Shown one piece after another: positions 33,730-43,833 of a DNA stretch of 64,000 nucleotides. The translations under genes and the position numbers were made by a program. The DNA is from Ustilaginoidea virens. Taxonomy: Eukaryota; Ascomycota; Sordariomycetes; Hypocreales; Clavicipitaceae. The stretch covers positions 5,456,001-5,520,000 of the forward strand of contig NC_057318.1 of NCBI RefSeq assembly GCF_000687475.1. The letters run 5' to 3'. Positions within the stretch are counted from its first letter, which is position 1. Each line of letters begins with the position of its first letter. The notes beneath the pieces were generated by a model, which searched no databases, had not been told where the DNA came from, and saw only the letters and a program-made list of their open reading frames with translations.

Positions 33730-36700
33730 TCAGCCAGCCGCCTGCTTGGCGTCGTCTGCCTTCGGGCTCTTAGCCCAGTTGCTGCCCACTCCCTTGCCCA
33801 CAATCTTCTCCGCCCAATTCCAGGACGACGCGCTCGCTCGCTCCTTCTGCCGCCCTTGCTCACCAGTGCCTGCCGGGTCGTGCTCGTCCGCCTTGCCGCC
33901 CTTCTTGGGGGGCCTCTCTGCATCGCTCTCGTTCTCGCTGTCTGCCCAGTCGCGATCGCTCCACGTCATCGAGTCCGCTCTGTCCGGCGGCCCGAGACGC
34001 GCAACACCGTGTGCCGTCGTCGACGCCGCCTCGCCGTCGTGTTTCTTGTTGGGGAGGTCCGGCACCTCGTCCATTGCTTCGTGTGCTTCATTGGCTTCGC
34101 CACCCTTGTCGCCGCCCCCCTTGTCGCCGCCCCCTTTGCCACCGCAGCTTCCGCCATCATCGGCGCCATTGCCCACGCCGACTTGGTCCAAGGTTTGGAC
34201 TTCCCTCCCATCGCCCTCGGGTGACCGGTGGGCCTCGAATGCTCGCTCGACGCTGGGCTCCTCGTCATCCCGCATTCGGGCAGCTTCAGAGTCGCTGAAG
34301 TGGGCGTCGACGAGGTGCTTGACTACAGGCCATCCGTACGCGTTGGTGAACATGCGCCTCACAATAATGTTGTTGTGCGCGTCCGGCTCCAGTTTGACCA
34401 GCACCTTGCGCCATGACAAGTCGCGATGATAGCCTCGGGCAATCTTCTCTTCAACCCTCATGTTTGAGCCATCCACCACTTCCCAGTGGTCCTTGTCAGG
34501 GTTGGTGTTGGCTGTGTCATCGTAGTCCTTCACGGAGCCAACCGAGTCCTCGAGCTTGATTGTGGGACAGGGGGACCGAGAACCACTCTGTCCTGGCTGC
34601 GGGGATGTTGCCGACATCTTACCAGACATTTTGCGTCGCAAAAGCGTCGGTCGTTTCTTCATCGGCGGTGGGGGAATGTCGCTGGGATGATATACGCGAT
34701 CGTGGAAGATGGTCCGTGGTCGCTTCGCCGGATCAATCAGATAGTCAACCGTAGGCAAGCTGGGATTCAGCAAGTCTCCTGCTGACTCGAAGAATGTAGT
34801 CCTGGGCGGCGCCGTCACCTTGTCCCAACAGCCGTCAGCCTCGTGACCCGCGGTTGCCTTGCTAGGCTTCCTGTCGGACATGTCGGTAGCGCTCGAGTTT
34901 GCCGTGTCGGAGCCGCTGGGCGGCATCGTCTGCCCGCGACGGAGCATCTTCCTCTGTTTGGTCGTCGTCACTTGCGGCTTCGGAGGGTCAGCGCTCTTGA
35001 AAAGGCCGAAGAAACCGGCCAGGGGGGAGTGGCCGGAACCTTCGCTTGTGCCCCGGGCGGCCTCGTCACCGTCGGCGGTTAGTGGTGTTGGCACCGAGCT
35101 TATGCTGGCTCGGTCATCTTCTTGAACCGCATCCTCGGACGGTTGCGGAACCTGGCGCGAGGCGCCTCTCGGCGTGCTTGAGCCAGAGTCGCTTTGCTGC
35201 TCTCCCAGCGCCGCCTTCGACTTGGACCTTGACGAAAACATGTTGGTTCCTGTCAACTCCGCCCACCCAAACCCAACCACCGTCTCCACCAAACCGGCCT
35301 CTCGACGAGCATTCTCCACTCGATCCAGGCCTTGCCAATCCAGAAACAAAAGGCAGCTTGTGCGGAGAGGTACAATGCCATCGTTGACCACGTTGGAATA
35401 GACGGTGCGGTTTCTGAATTGCTTCAGGGCTGTGTGGGCTGGGCCGGTTGGCAGGATTCGCAGCAGGGGCTTGGACTCGGGCCGTGATTCGCCGTATACC
35501 TTTTTGTGCGCAGATTCACCGAGGTTGCCAACAAGAGCGCCCCATCCGCTCCGGGCAATGGTTGGTGCCCTCCATGTCAGACCAAGGTCTTGGCCAGTTC
35601 TGCCGACAAGCCCAAAATCGAGAGCAAACTTGACATAGAGGGGATTCTCGTTGCTCAAACCCAGAAACGGCGTCGCTAGGGCGATGAAGTTGATGGGCTT
35701 GATGAGGGTGAAAAAGTCGGGAGAGTGCTTTTGTATGTAGGCAACTGCATATGTCTGCACGAGGCCGCCGAGCGAATGTCCGACGAAACTGATGCTTGAA
35801 ACTCTGTAGCGGCGGCAATCAGTGTCATGTTGAGCTCTTGTAATGTCAGTCTGTATCGTGCTGTGTTTATGCGCCTTCTTGGCGCCCTTTGCTTCGTGAC
35901 GGTGTTGGTCATGGCGATCGCTTTCCATCGCCCCGGCCAGCCCTTCACTAGCCCCTTTGCCGACAGGTAGGTATGGCTGATCAGGGTATGTCATGGAAAG
36001 AATATAACGCGAGAGTCTTTTGCCCAGGTACTTGATGCCTTTTTCTGTCCTGGTGGCATTTCCAGCATATCCGCGCACAATGACTTCTTCTTCTTCTTCT
36101 TCTTCTCCCTTGTCCTCTTCATTCTCGGCCCTGCCTGATGCATCCGAGTCCGCAGCAGCCTTGAAGGTCCCGGATCTCTTTTCCCTTTCAATCCTGGCTT
36201 TAGCATCGATGCGTGCTTGTTTCGCGGCGGCGTCAATGCTTTCCTTGATGTACAGCATATCGGCACCGAGGTTGCTGTGCAGACCATGAGTTAAAATGAC
36301 CAGATGGACTTTTTTCTTGCGCAGATGGTCTTTCTCGGAGCGGCCATTCTCTTCCGTCTCGGCATCTCCTGTTTTGACCATGCTTTCCACGGGTTGATCA
36401 GCACCAGGGGTTTGCTTTGCTCTCCTTGCTCCGATATCATCCCAGCCCGGGAGTCTGGGCGTGTTCCAGAGCGTAGCTGTATCCTCCACCTTGAGCCGCA
36501 CTGCTCTGGAGAAGACACCTTTTGGCTGAGCCGGGTGGTGGCCGTCCTTGGCTCCCAGACTTTGCTGATGATCGCTCACTCTTCCCGGTTGGGTCACCTG
36601 GCCAGTGTTTCCGACCAGGGGTAGTGAATGGCTCAGGTTCAGTGACTTCTGGTCGCGCGCTACGACGACTTCGAATCCGACAGCGGCAGATGTGGAGAAT

Positions 36701-37116
36701 ATGACTTGCGATGCCACTTCCACGATCCAACTGACGGATTCTCCGTCATGGTCCGAGCTCTTGCCAAACCCACCATGCCGTCCCGTGCCGGCCTCCTGTC
36801 GAATGTCATCTGGAACCAAGAGTTCGCATTCCCAAGAGCCTCCAGCCTTGAGCATGGGCTCAAAGTGAGGGATTCCATAGCGGCGGGGGTTGGGAAACTT
36901 CTCGTTGGGGTTGAAGTTGGCGGGATACGCGGAGACGTACAGGGTGTAAGGACCGTGTACAAAGGCGGCACGCAATGCAATGGTGGATGTGTTTCGGATC
37001 CGCACGTATAGCTTTTCGGGAGACGGGAGAATGCGGTCTTGGGACGGTGTGTAAGTAACGGTATAGCGGATCACCTCGCCGATCTTGACGCTGCCGACCT
37101 GATGCAGAAGAAGCAT
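33730..37116 (-). CDS. ROG1-like DUF676 serine esterase/lipase
   Basis: This protein of 1128 residues belongs to the fungal ROG1-type putative serine esterase family (DUF676), alpha/beta hydrolases acting on acylglycerols or phospholipids. The start is set at the ATG of MLLLHQVGSVKIGEVIRYT. No other ATG lies upstream in the frame, which opens at 37290 from a TTG. A beta-rich N-terminal part (1-170) precedes the hydrolase core. The core shows the oxyanion strand VILTHGLHSN (272-282) and the nucleophile elbow GHSLGG (446-451, Ser448). INFIALATPFLG and NDGIVPLRTSCLLF (578-591) follow, the latter probably near the acidic member of the triad. An Asp/Glu-rich insert (about 330-345) splits the core. 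The long acidic, low-complexity C-terminal half carries one conserved block near WRKVLVKLEPDAHNNIIVRRMF. It is intronless as read; exact substrate is inference. Confidence 0.9.
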   Translation of the reverse strand: MLLLHQVGSVKIGEVIRYTVTYTPSQDRILPSPEKLYVRIRNTSTIALRAAFVHGPYTLYVSAYPANFNPNEKFPNPRRYGIPHFEPMLKAGGSWECELLVPDDIRQEAGTGRHGGFGKSSDHDGESVSWIVEVASQVIFSTSAAVGFEVVVARDQKSLNLSHSLPLVGNTGQVTQPGRVSDHQQSLGAKDGHHPAQPKGVFSRAVRLKVEDTATLWNTPRLPGWDDIGARRAKQTPGADQPVESMVKTGDAETEENGRSEKDHLRKKKVHLVILTHGLHSNLGADMLYIKESIDAAAKQARIDAKARIEREKRSGTFKAAADSDASGRAENEEDKGEEEEEEEVIVRGYAGNATRTEKGIKYLGKRLSRYILSMTYPDQPYLPVGKGASEGLAGAMESDRHDQHRHEAKGAKKAHKHSTIQTDITRAQHDTDCRRYRVSSISFVGHSLGGLVQTYAVAYIQKHSPDFFTLIKPINFIALATPFLGLSNENPLYVKFALDFGLVGRTGQDLGLTWRAPTIARSGWGALVGNLGESAHKKVYGESRPESKPLLRILPTGPAHTALKQFRNRTVYSNVVNDGIVPLRTSCLLFLDWQGLDRVENARREAGLVETVVGFGWAELTGTNMFSSRSKSKAALGEQQSDSGSSTPRGASRQVPQPSEDAVQEDDRASISSVPTPLTADGDEAARGTSEGSGHSPLAGFFGLFKSADPPKPQVTTTKQRKMLRRGQTMPPSGSDTANSSATDMSDRKPSKATAGHEADGCWDKVTAPPRTTFFESAGDLLNPSLPTVDYLIDPAKRPRTIFHDRVYHPSDIPPPPMKKRPTLLRRKMSGKMSATSPQPGQSGSRSPCPTIKLEDSVGSVKDYDDTANTNPDKDHWEVVDGSNMRVEEKIARGYHRDLSWRKVLVKLEPDAHNNIIVRRMFTNAYGWPVVKHLVDAHFSDSEAARMRDDEEPSVERAFEAHRSPEGDGREVQTLDQVGVGNGADDGGSCGGKGGGDKGGGDKGGEANEAHEAMDEVPDLPNKKHDGEAASTTAHGVARLGPPDRADSMTWSDRDWADSENESDAERPPKKGGKADEHDPAGTGEQGRQKERASASSWNWAEKIVGKGVGSNWAKSPKADDAKQAAG

Positions 37117-38448
37117 TCTGGCAGGCTCCTCTTGACGAATGGAAAAAATAAGCCTGACCACGGGGCCGCAGAACCTGGCGAGGAAGCGGAAACTTTGCCC
37201 GTTTGGCAGGGAGCCTTTTTTCTCTTGTCGAGGTTCGAAACGAAGCGAAGCGCAAGGGGGCCGAAAAGGGGGCGATGCGATGCGCGCCAAAGAAATTAAA
37301 GTCGACGGCAGGCGAGCATCCTAGAGGCGCGTGCGTTGTTGGGTGATGACATCCGACCCGTAATCAAAGACAAGGAAAAGCTAGCCGAAATTCGAGCCAC
37401 GAGCGCCACGCAATTGTATGTGCCGAAGATGATGGGCCGGCGATACTACCTCTGCTACGAAGCGTCGACAAGAATCTACTATGGGTTTTTCATTATTGCA
37501 CGAGTCTCGATGGGAGGAATGCTCAACACTTGATCGGAAGAGAGAGAGGATGGGGTGCCGGGATCAGGAACGCACGTTATGCCCGCTGCGAACGTTACCC
37601 TGGCGCATGTTGACAAAGAAAAGGAGTGGAGGAGTGGAGGAGTGGAGGAGTGGAGGAGTGGAGGAGTGGTTGATGAGCGGGGCAAAAGCTGAGCGGTGGC
37701 AAGTGCGACCCCCCGATGCTGCCGCACAAATTTGCCTCTAAAGTGCTGGTATCACTTGACACACCCACTCTCACAGGTGGGCCGCCCGGGCACCCGCCGC
37801 GTGGTGGACACGATGCCGTCTGGTGCCTTTTCTCCTCTTTCCTCGCCACGCCAGCGGCCAGACCATCTGTCCAAGCCACCGATGTCATTGTCATGGGCGC
37901 CAGGCTGCCCAAGGAGGAAGTAGGCAAGGCAACATTACTCTTAAAGAGTCAACTGCTCATAAATCGACGGAAACGGCCACAAGAGACCTCCTCAACTGCC
38001 AGCCATGAAGAAGCATGCATGCCATGCTCCCACTGCTCCTCTAACCGTTTTCGCAACCCACCTGCGGTTCTAATGACCTCGCGAGGCTCGAAATATGCAA
38101 CCACCGGGGGTTCTCCACCTATATTTGCTGTGTCTTTGCCAGAGCGGACGCGCGACCAGCTCACCAATGACATCATCGCGTATCGAGGGTTCCTAGGAGG
38201 CTTGATTTTTCGTCTCCATCAGTCTCTGGCGCCGTCAGTGCAATGGTGGACATCGTGCAAGGCACACACACGCACACTTGTCTTTGGGCGACTGCGGCCT
38301 CAAAACTCAGAAAAGGCAAATCCTGATTTCATCCCCCCTTGCGTGCATGCATTCTCATCCAGCTAATCTCCCCAAACGCCAAAACGCCGTAGTCGGGCGT
38401 TGGGCCCGTTCGCAAGAGAATTGAGATGCTATACATCTTCCCGCGCCG
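37117..38448. other. 1.3-kb intergenic region between lipase and RBR ligase
   Basis: It holds the promoter side of the lipase gene and the 3' side of the RBR gene. A tandem 8-bp repeat (GGAGGAGT) lies at 37621-37669. A 216-codon plus-strand frame from 37716 has no recognisable domain and atypical composition; it is not called. Confidence 0.6.
37621..37669. repeat. 8-bp tandem repeat (GGAGGAGT)
   Basis: Six consecutive near-perfect copies occur in noncoding DNA. Confidence 0.85.
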
Positions 38449-41143
38449 CTATGCATGTCCAAGAGTGCTCTCACCATCAGGCACGCCAGGTTCTACAAAG
38501 GTCCTCCACTGCGAAACGCGATCCATCCCTACCCCGGCGCCGTTCAATCCTGCCAAATCGGATGATCTGAGCCTGTGTTCCCGTTGGCCTCGTCTGCTTC
38601 TGGGCGGCGAGTGAATGTCTTTTTCGTCCTCGTAATCCCTTGGTATCCGCGCAACAACAGCTCTTTCCGATCGTGGTGTGTATGCTGAGGTATTGTACAT
38701 TTCCCCTTCCAGACCGTGATGTCGTAGCGTACGTGCATGACCCTGGGGAGGGGCCGGGGCTGCAGGAGGAGGTGGAGGAGGAGGAGGAGGCGCTGGCGGT
38801 ACCGCTCTCATCATGCCTACCGGGTAAATGGGTCCCGTCGCGGGAGGCGATCCCATTCCTGATCTACCCTCGGCCAGCCGGTCTGCAAGTCTGCGCTCTC
38901 GAGAGGTCTCAACCCGTGACCCTCGCGAGCGGTACGCATCGCCATGATCTGTTCTATCGTAGGCTCTCGGCCGGGATGATCTGTATCGACCGCCGTCATG
39001 TCTGTAGCCTTCATTTATATAATGTCCTGCCGCGTTGCTGGTGTTGTGAATATCCCCGACGCCGCCCATCAATCCTTGATCATGTTCGTCATAATAGTCG
39101 TCATCATACTCGTACTGCAGGTGCCGCGCCATGTCGGCGTCTTGGCTTTCCTGAACCCTTCTCATATGCATTTCCTCCTGATAGGTCCGGGGTCGGCGAC
39201 GGATAGGCATCCTCGTCGTCTGGCCGAGTCCTGTGTGACCTCGTATCTCTACGGCTGAAGGTGGTCCGTTGCCACGGTAAACGTCGCCCAGGTCGCCTCG
39301 AATGTTGGGGACAGGTACGTCCGTGTCCTCTGGAAAATCTCCTCGTCGGTCGTCATCATTAAACCAGGGGCAGTCACAGTTTTTCCATTTCACTCCACAT
39401 ATCATACAAAACTGAGCACCACATCGACTGGAAAAAAAAAAAAAAAAGATGCTGTTCAGCCAAAGGTCGTCGTCATGGATCGGGAAACCAGGAAGAGGGT
39501 AGCAAAGCATTTAGGCGTGTCAGAGGGGTGGAACTCACCAAGTCATATGATTGCAGCCCTCCTTCAGTTCGACCAAAGCCCTGCATTTGTAACACCTCTT
39601 CCACCCCTCTTCCTTTGCTTGGGCTAGTAAATCAACAGTCGCTGGGTCGCTTGGGCACGGTCCCGCGCCATGCCATCGCCCGTTACATGTGCAGCACACC
39701 TTGGTCTTGCACCGACCGCATCGCGCAATTTTTCGACCGTCCTCACGTCTGATATTTGCTGGCTTGATCCATTCCCCGCACTTCCGAGACGGGCAGTATA
39801 TTCGATTTTTGGTGGAAAATTCGGCAAATTTGCGGTTCCACGTCTTCTTGAAGCTAGGATCGAACAGCGTGTCGACGTGTTTGAGAGGGATATGATCTTG
39901 GGAACAACACCGTGGTGGCATGTGTTGTGGATCCGTGATGGAGAGCTTGAAGATGCGCTCGAGACAAGGACGACACATGGAGTGGCCGCACTTCAGCTTC
40001 GACGCCTTGGCTGCAGGTACGTCTCCCATGCAAATAACACATTCGACGCTGCTGAACGTTAGTTGTTCATCCTTGACTTGTTCAGACTCGGAGACTGAAG
40101 CGGGGTTGGCATACCGCTTTCTGTGGCTTCTGGTTTCCCTAACAATGTCTTGTCGCCTTGGGGGAGCTCCGAAGATGCTCCCTATGAAGCCGGCCGGATG
40201 ACCTGACACAGAACCAGCTCTACTTCGACTCGATCCAACAGTGCTCGATCGTCTGGTTTTCGGCTGATCGAGTTGAATGACCTCGGCAGACCTGTAGCGT
40301 CTGTGCATCAACGGCCTATGCAGACCAGTTTAGTACCACTCGGATGCATGGCAGCGGGGACCATTGAAAATCATACCTCTTGCCGGATACAGGAGGTCTG
40401 GAGTCTTCAATCACGTCCGGTACGTAGCGCCGTGGCCCTTGGCGAGAGCAGACGCTCTGATCCAGCGTTCGCGAAGATTCAAAAGTTGCCGAGCCTGCGT
40501 CGCTAGCAGTATAGTGCTTCCTCGACCCCGAATCGTCTTCTGCATACGCTCGCCTCCTTCGCCGGCGATATCGCCTATCCAACGACGAGTCCATGTACTC
40601 ATCGCGGCTAGGCTGTCGCCTGTTCCTGTAAGAGGCTGGCTCCTCTTCCACCTCTTCTACAACTTCTATATGATCGGCATCATCATCATCATCATCATCG
40701 CCATAAGCAAGCCCACTGGTGGCGCTCGAGTGTCCCGAGTATTCAAGCAGCACTCTTGCCGTCCTGCCGTACGCCGGGGAACGATCCCTTGTCGAGTATC
40801 TTCTGGGAGTCGCGTCGTAGTGCTCATCTGGGGCGAGACAGTTCACAGGTCGCCTGTAGGCATCAGTCGCCGACCTCTTCAGCAAAGTCACACCTGGCGG
40901 CGACGGCATTCTTGAGACAGGGTTCTCGTTACGCTTGAGGCTCCTCGAGACCGAAGGCCGGGCTTGACGGTGAGATGTCGTCCTACGCGGGGAGCTATGT
41001 ACCTCGTCATCCCCAGGATGGGGCAACGAATCGGGCGCCGGTTCAGGCTCGGCGGTCCAGTCGAGGACATGGTCGTCATACCGTCTCGATCGGCCGGGCC
41101 TGTGGACACCATCCGCTGAGCCAATGCGTGACGCCCGCCCCAT
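38449..41143 (-). CDS. RBR-type E3 ubiquitin ligase (RING-IBR-RING)
   Basis: There are three exons: 41143-40377, 40315-39539 and 39427-38449, joined by GT-AG introns of 61 bp (GTATGA, branch-like TACTAAAC, CATAG) and 111 bp (GTGAGT, poly-T tract, CCAG). Phases are consistent and give 840 residues. Exons 1 and 2 encode a disordered Arg/Ser/Tyr-rich N-terminus. RING1 begins at CVICMGD (about 348-393), and IBR Cys/His residues span about 430-476. RING2 (CYKCRALVELKEGCNHMT then CRCGAQFCMICG, about 497-530) is split by the second intron. Its EGCNHM cysteine (about 510) corresponds to the thioester-forming catalytic Cys of RBR ligases. The tail is disordered with a poly-Pro run. The function, transfer of ubiquitin through a Cys intermediate, follows from the family; substrate is unknown. 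The 5' end is uncertain: an upstream ATG at 41283 lies in another frame and might join through an unseen intron. Confidence 0.88.
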
Positions 41144-41927
41144 CTCCAAGCAGACCCAGGAACTCCGTTGGGCTCTGGTGGATATATCTCTTGGATTCGG
41201 GCATCCGTCGTCCCTCCCTCCAGCCTAGTGCAAGGTGAGACTTGGAGCTCGGGGTCGAAGAGATTCTCAAGATGCCCACACAAAGCCGGGCCTGGGTCAG
41301 CCCAAGTTGATTGGCGTGGCGTAGCTATGATGCTTTACGGGACGAGGGTGCAAGTAGCGTGTCCCCGACGACTGGAGAGCAGACTTGTGAGGGGGGGAAT
41401 AATGGGCGAGAGCAGCCCTGTGAACCGCGAACCAGTCGAGGCTGTCTGCTGGGAAGGAAGGGGGGGGTGGTTGGTTTGCTGCGTCAAGCTACTCCAGCAT
41501 AGCGGTGCTGATTGGATCTTTCAGGGGCGGGCTCCGTACGCATAACGACCCTTTTTGCGGATCTGAAAAGGAGCAGCAAACGGACAAAGGAACACGAGAT
41601 TATGCCTCTGCATGCGGCCTGGAACAGCTGTTGTTGTCGGGCCGCAACGCTAATAAATATATAACACCTGCAGCGCACGGCGTGACTCGGTCATTCGTCG
41701 GGCCACTTTGCTCTGTTTAACCGGCCGGAAGGCTGGACAAAGAAGAAAGCAGGGTGAGTGACCCAAGATTCCCCGGTTGCGGTGCGTACAAGCGACGCAA
41801 ACTCTGATTCTAGCAATGGTCGCGGGTCGCGAGGAGGAGGGTGTCTGTGCGTGTGCCTGAAGGTGACGACGGGGTCAAGCGTCATGCCTTGCCTGTTGGC
41901 TGCAGTCAAGTCCTCCAGGCTTGTGCT

Positions 41928-42040
41928 GTGTTGTGTTGTGCGTTGTGCGTGTTGTGCGTTGTGCGTTGTGCGTTGTGTGTTGTGTGTTGTGCGTTGTTGA
42001 GTTGTTGCGTTTTTGCGTTGCTGCGTTGTGCCCATGTGTG
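41928..42040. repeat. 7-bp tandem repeat (GTTGTGC)
   Basis: About a dozen GTTGTGC/GTTGTGT units occur with interruptions. The sequence is not the fungal telomere repeat. Confidence 0.8.
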
Positions 42041-42351
42041 GTAAGGTCGGGTCAGGCTGAGGAGTGATGAGTGACGACGAGGCAGGGCAGGCCCCCGTGA
42101 GCCGTGCTCGAGCGCGGGTGCCAAACAAATTGCAACGGCTCAGCCTTTCTTTACCCTCTTTACCCCTGCCAAAGCCGGCCAAGTACTCCGTAGAAGAAGA
42201 AGAAGAATATGGCGAGAGAGGAGAGAGGAGAGAAGCCAGCCAAGAGTGATTGAGTGAGATTGAGTGAGTCGTTTTCCTTCTTTTCGAATTCCTTGTCCGT
42301 CACGCTCTAGCCGCCGGGGTCTTTCAGCCAAGTGATTTAGAATAATGCCCA

Positions 42352-42400
42352 GCCTGTCTCATGGCCTGTCTCATGGCCTGTCTCATGGCCTGTCTCATGG
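42352..42400. repeat. 12-bp tandem repeat (GCCTGTCTCATG)
   Basis: Four exact consecutive copies, noncoding. Confidence 0.9.
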
Positions 42401-42409
42401 TGGCTGGAT

Positions 42410-42560
42410 TGGTCGGGTACCTTGGGTACGGGGTGCACGTACTCCGTACCTAGCAATTTCGGGGAAGGAGGGAGGGGCAAGACGGGTGGTTGGCTGTACA
42501 TGGCGCCAACTTTGTCAAGTGGCTGGTACTTGGGTACTTGGGTACTTGGGCTGAGGGGCG
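42410..42560. repeat. GGTACC/TACTCCGTA motif cluster
   Basis: It has several GGGTAC, GGTACC and one TACTCCGTA sequence in 150 bp, resembling the clusters at 31380 and 31680. Confidence 0.6.
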
Positions 42561-43310
42561 CCACAGGGTACCTGTACACGTTGCCTCCGAGCACGGAGAC
42601 GGAGGACGGAGTAAGAGAGAATCTGAATTTGGCGCATCGCAAGGGCGGTGAGTGAAAGTTTGGCACTGATTCACCCGGTCCTGCTGGTCTCAAGTGCCCA
42701 AGGTACATTAGGTACCTACCTCCTACCAGACTGTTCCTCGTTCTCAGCGCGGTACAGGCTTTGCGTCCCTGGCATCTTCCCCCTTCAAACAAGTGCCAGC
42801 TTCTAGCACCTGCGCAGCAATTTGCAGCCTACAAGTTCACGCACTATGTAAGTACATACCAAGCAGAGTCCACCTCGACGAGACTCCTCCGTAACCCAGT
42901 CCAGAACCACAGCATCCCCGAGATAGAACTGCCCTGTCCCATGCCGACTCGTCATCCTCGGCAAGTGATGTCATCCCGCCGTAGCCATGACAAACAAACA
43001 ATAGCAACGAGCCGCCCTCTGCTGACTGGACAAGGAAACGTGCTGTCTGCCATCTTCTCCCGAGTCCGTGCCGGCGTGCCGGCGTGCTGCGTTCCCCGTC
43101 TCAATTGAGTTCCCCTTGGAAGGATCGGGGTGGAGGATTGGGGAGGGGGAGGGGGAGGGGGCGGCCCGAACCCCCTAGGAACTTGGGAGTGAGGGGTGGC
43201 AGACGGGGTGGGCCCTACAGCCTATGAGATCACTGCCCAGAGGAGACCTCGCTCCTTCCCCCCGCTGTTGATGTCTGGTATAGTATGTACCTAACGTATT
43301 TCCTAGTCTG

Positions 43311-43400
43311 CTAGTATACCCTTTAATTTACGGGTTTCTATTGGCTTAAACCCTGGTCCGTTACAAAAGCTGCACCTTGACACAGTCAAAGGGATACTAG
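43311..43400. mobile_element. Candidate 90-bp MITE
   Basis: CTAGTATACCCTTT at 43311-43324 is matched in inverted orientation by AAAGGGATACTAG at 43388-43400, differing by one base. The interior is AT-richer than its surroundings and has no coding capacity. The small size, terminal inverted repeats and TA at the edges fit a miniature element of Tc1/mariner type. No second copy is present in the window, so the call is tentative. Confidence 0.5.
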
Positions 43401-43833
43401 TGGTCAAGGTACATATATTTCGACATCATCACCCTCCCGCCCCAACTTCTATTCCGACAAGCCCTCCGCAACTGGCATCTTTCCCCGTGCTGTCAAGTTT
43501 GCATGCTCATTCATCGGCAACTGCCTGGCCACTGTTTTGGGAACCACCTCTCGAAATGAAACCACACAGCAACGCCGCAAACAGTTGGCCACGTGCAATG
43601 CATGCCCTGCGTCCTTCCTTTCATTGCTGCAAAACGTCTTCGCTTGCATTGCGTTTCGTTTCGTTTCGTTTCCATTCCTGCTCCTCATAAAAGAACTCCG
43701 TCACCCAGCGTCAATCATTTATTCATTCGCTCTCTCTCTCTCGCTTTATCCGCCACGTTGGTCAAGAAATTACGCAGCATGCTTGTCGAATTCTTGTGCT
43801 GCAGGCGTGCTTGTTCCTTTGGAATGAGACATA

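Larger units (their letters stand above)
41144..43833. other. 2.7-kb intergenic region, repeats and a candidate MITE
   Basis: It contains the 5' side of the RBR gene and the 3' side of CHO2. Several tandem repeats, a GGTACC-type cluster, two TACTCCGTA motifs (42184-42192, 42440-42448) and a short inverted-repeat element (43311-43400) are present. A CT-rich stretch lies near 43730. No supported gene is seen on either strand. Confidence 0.6.

Noticed and set aside
37117..37290. 58-codon N-terminal extension of the lipase
   Set aside because: Its only start codon is TTG, and the conserved family start MLLLHQVGSV lies at 37116.
37716..38366. 216-codon plus-strand frame between the lipase and RBR genes
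   Set aside because: No domain, odd composition, and it overlaps the 5' side of one gene and the 3' side of another. Not supported as a gene.
41928..42040. GTTGTGC repeats as a possible internal telomere tract
   Set aside because: The fungal telomere unit is TTAGGG; this 7-bp unit is different and irregular.
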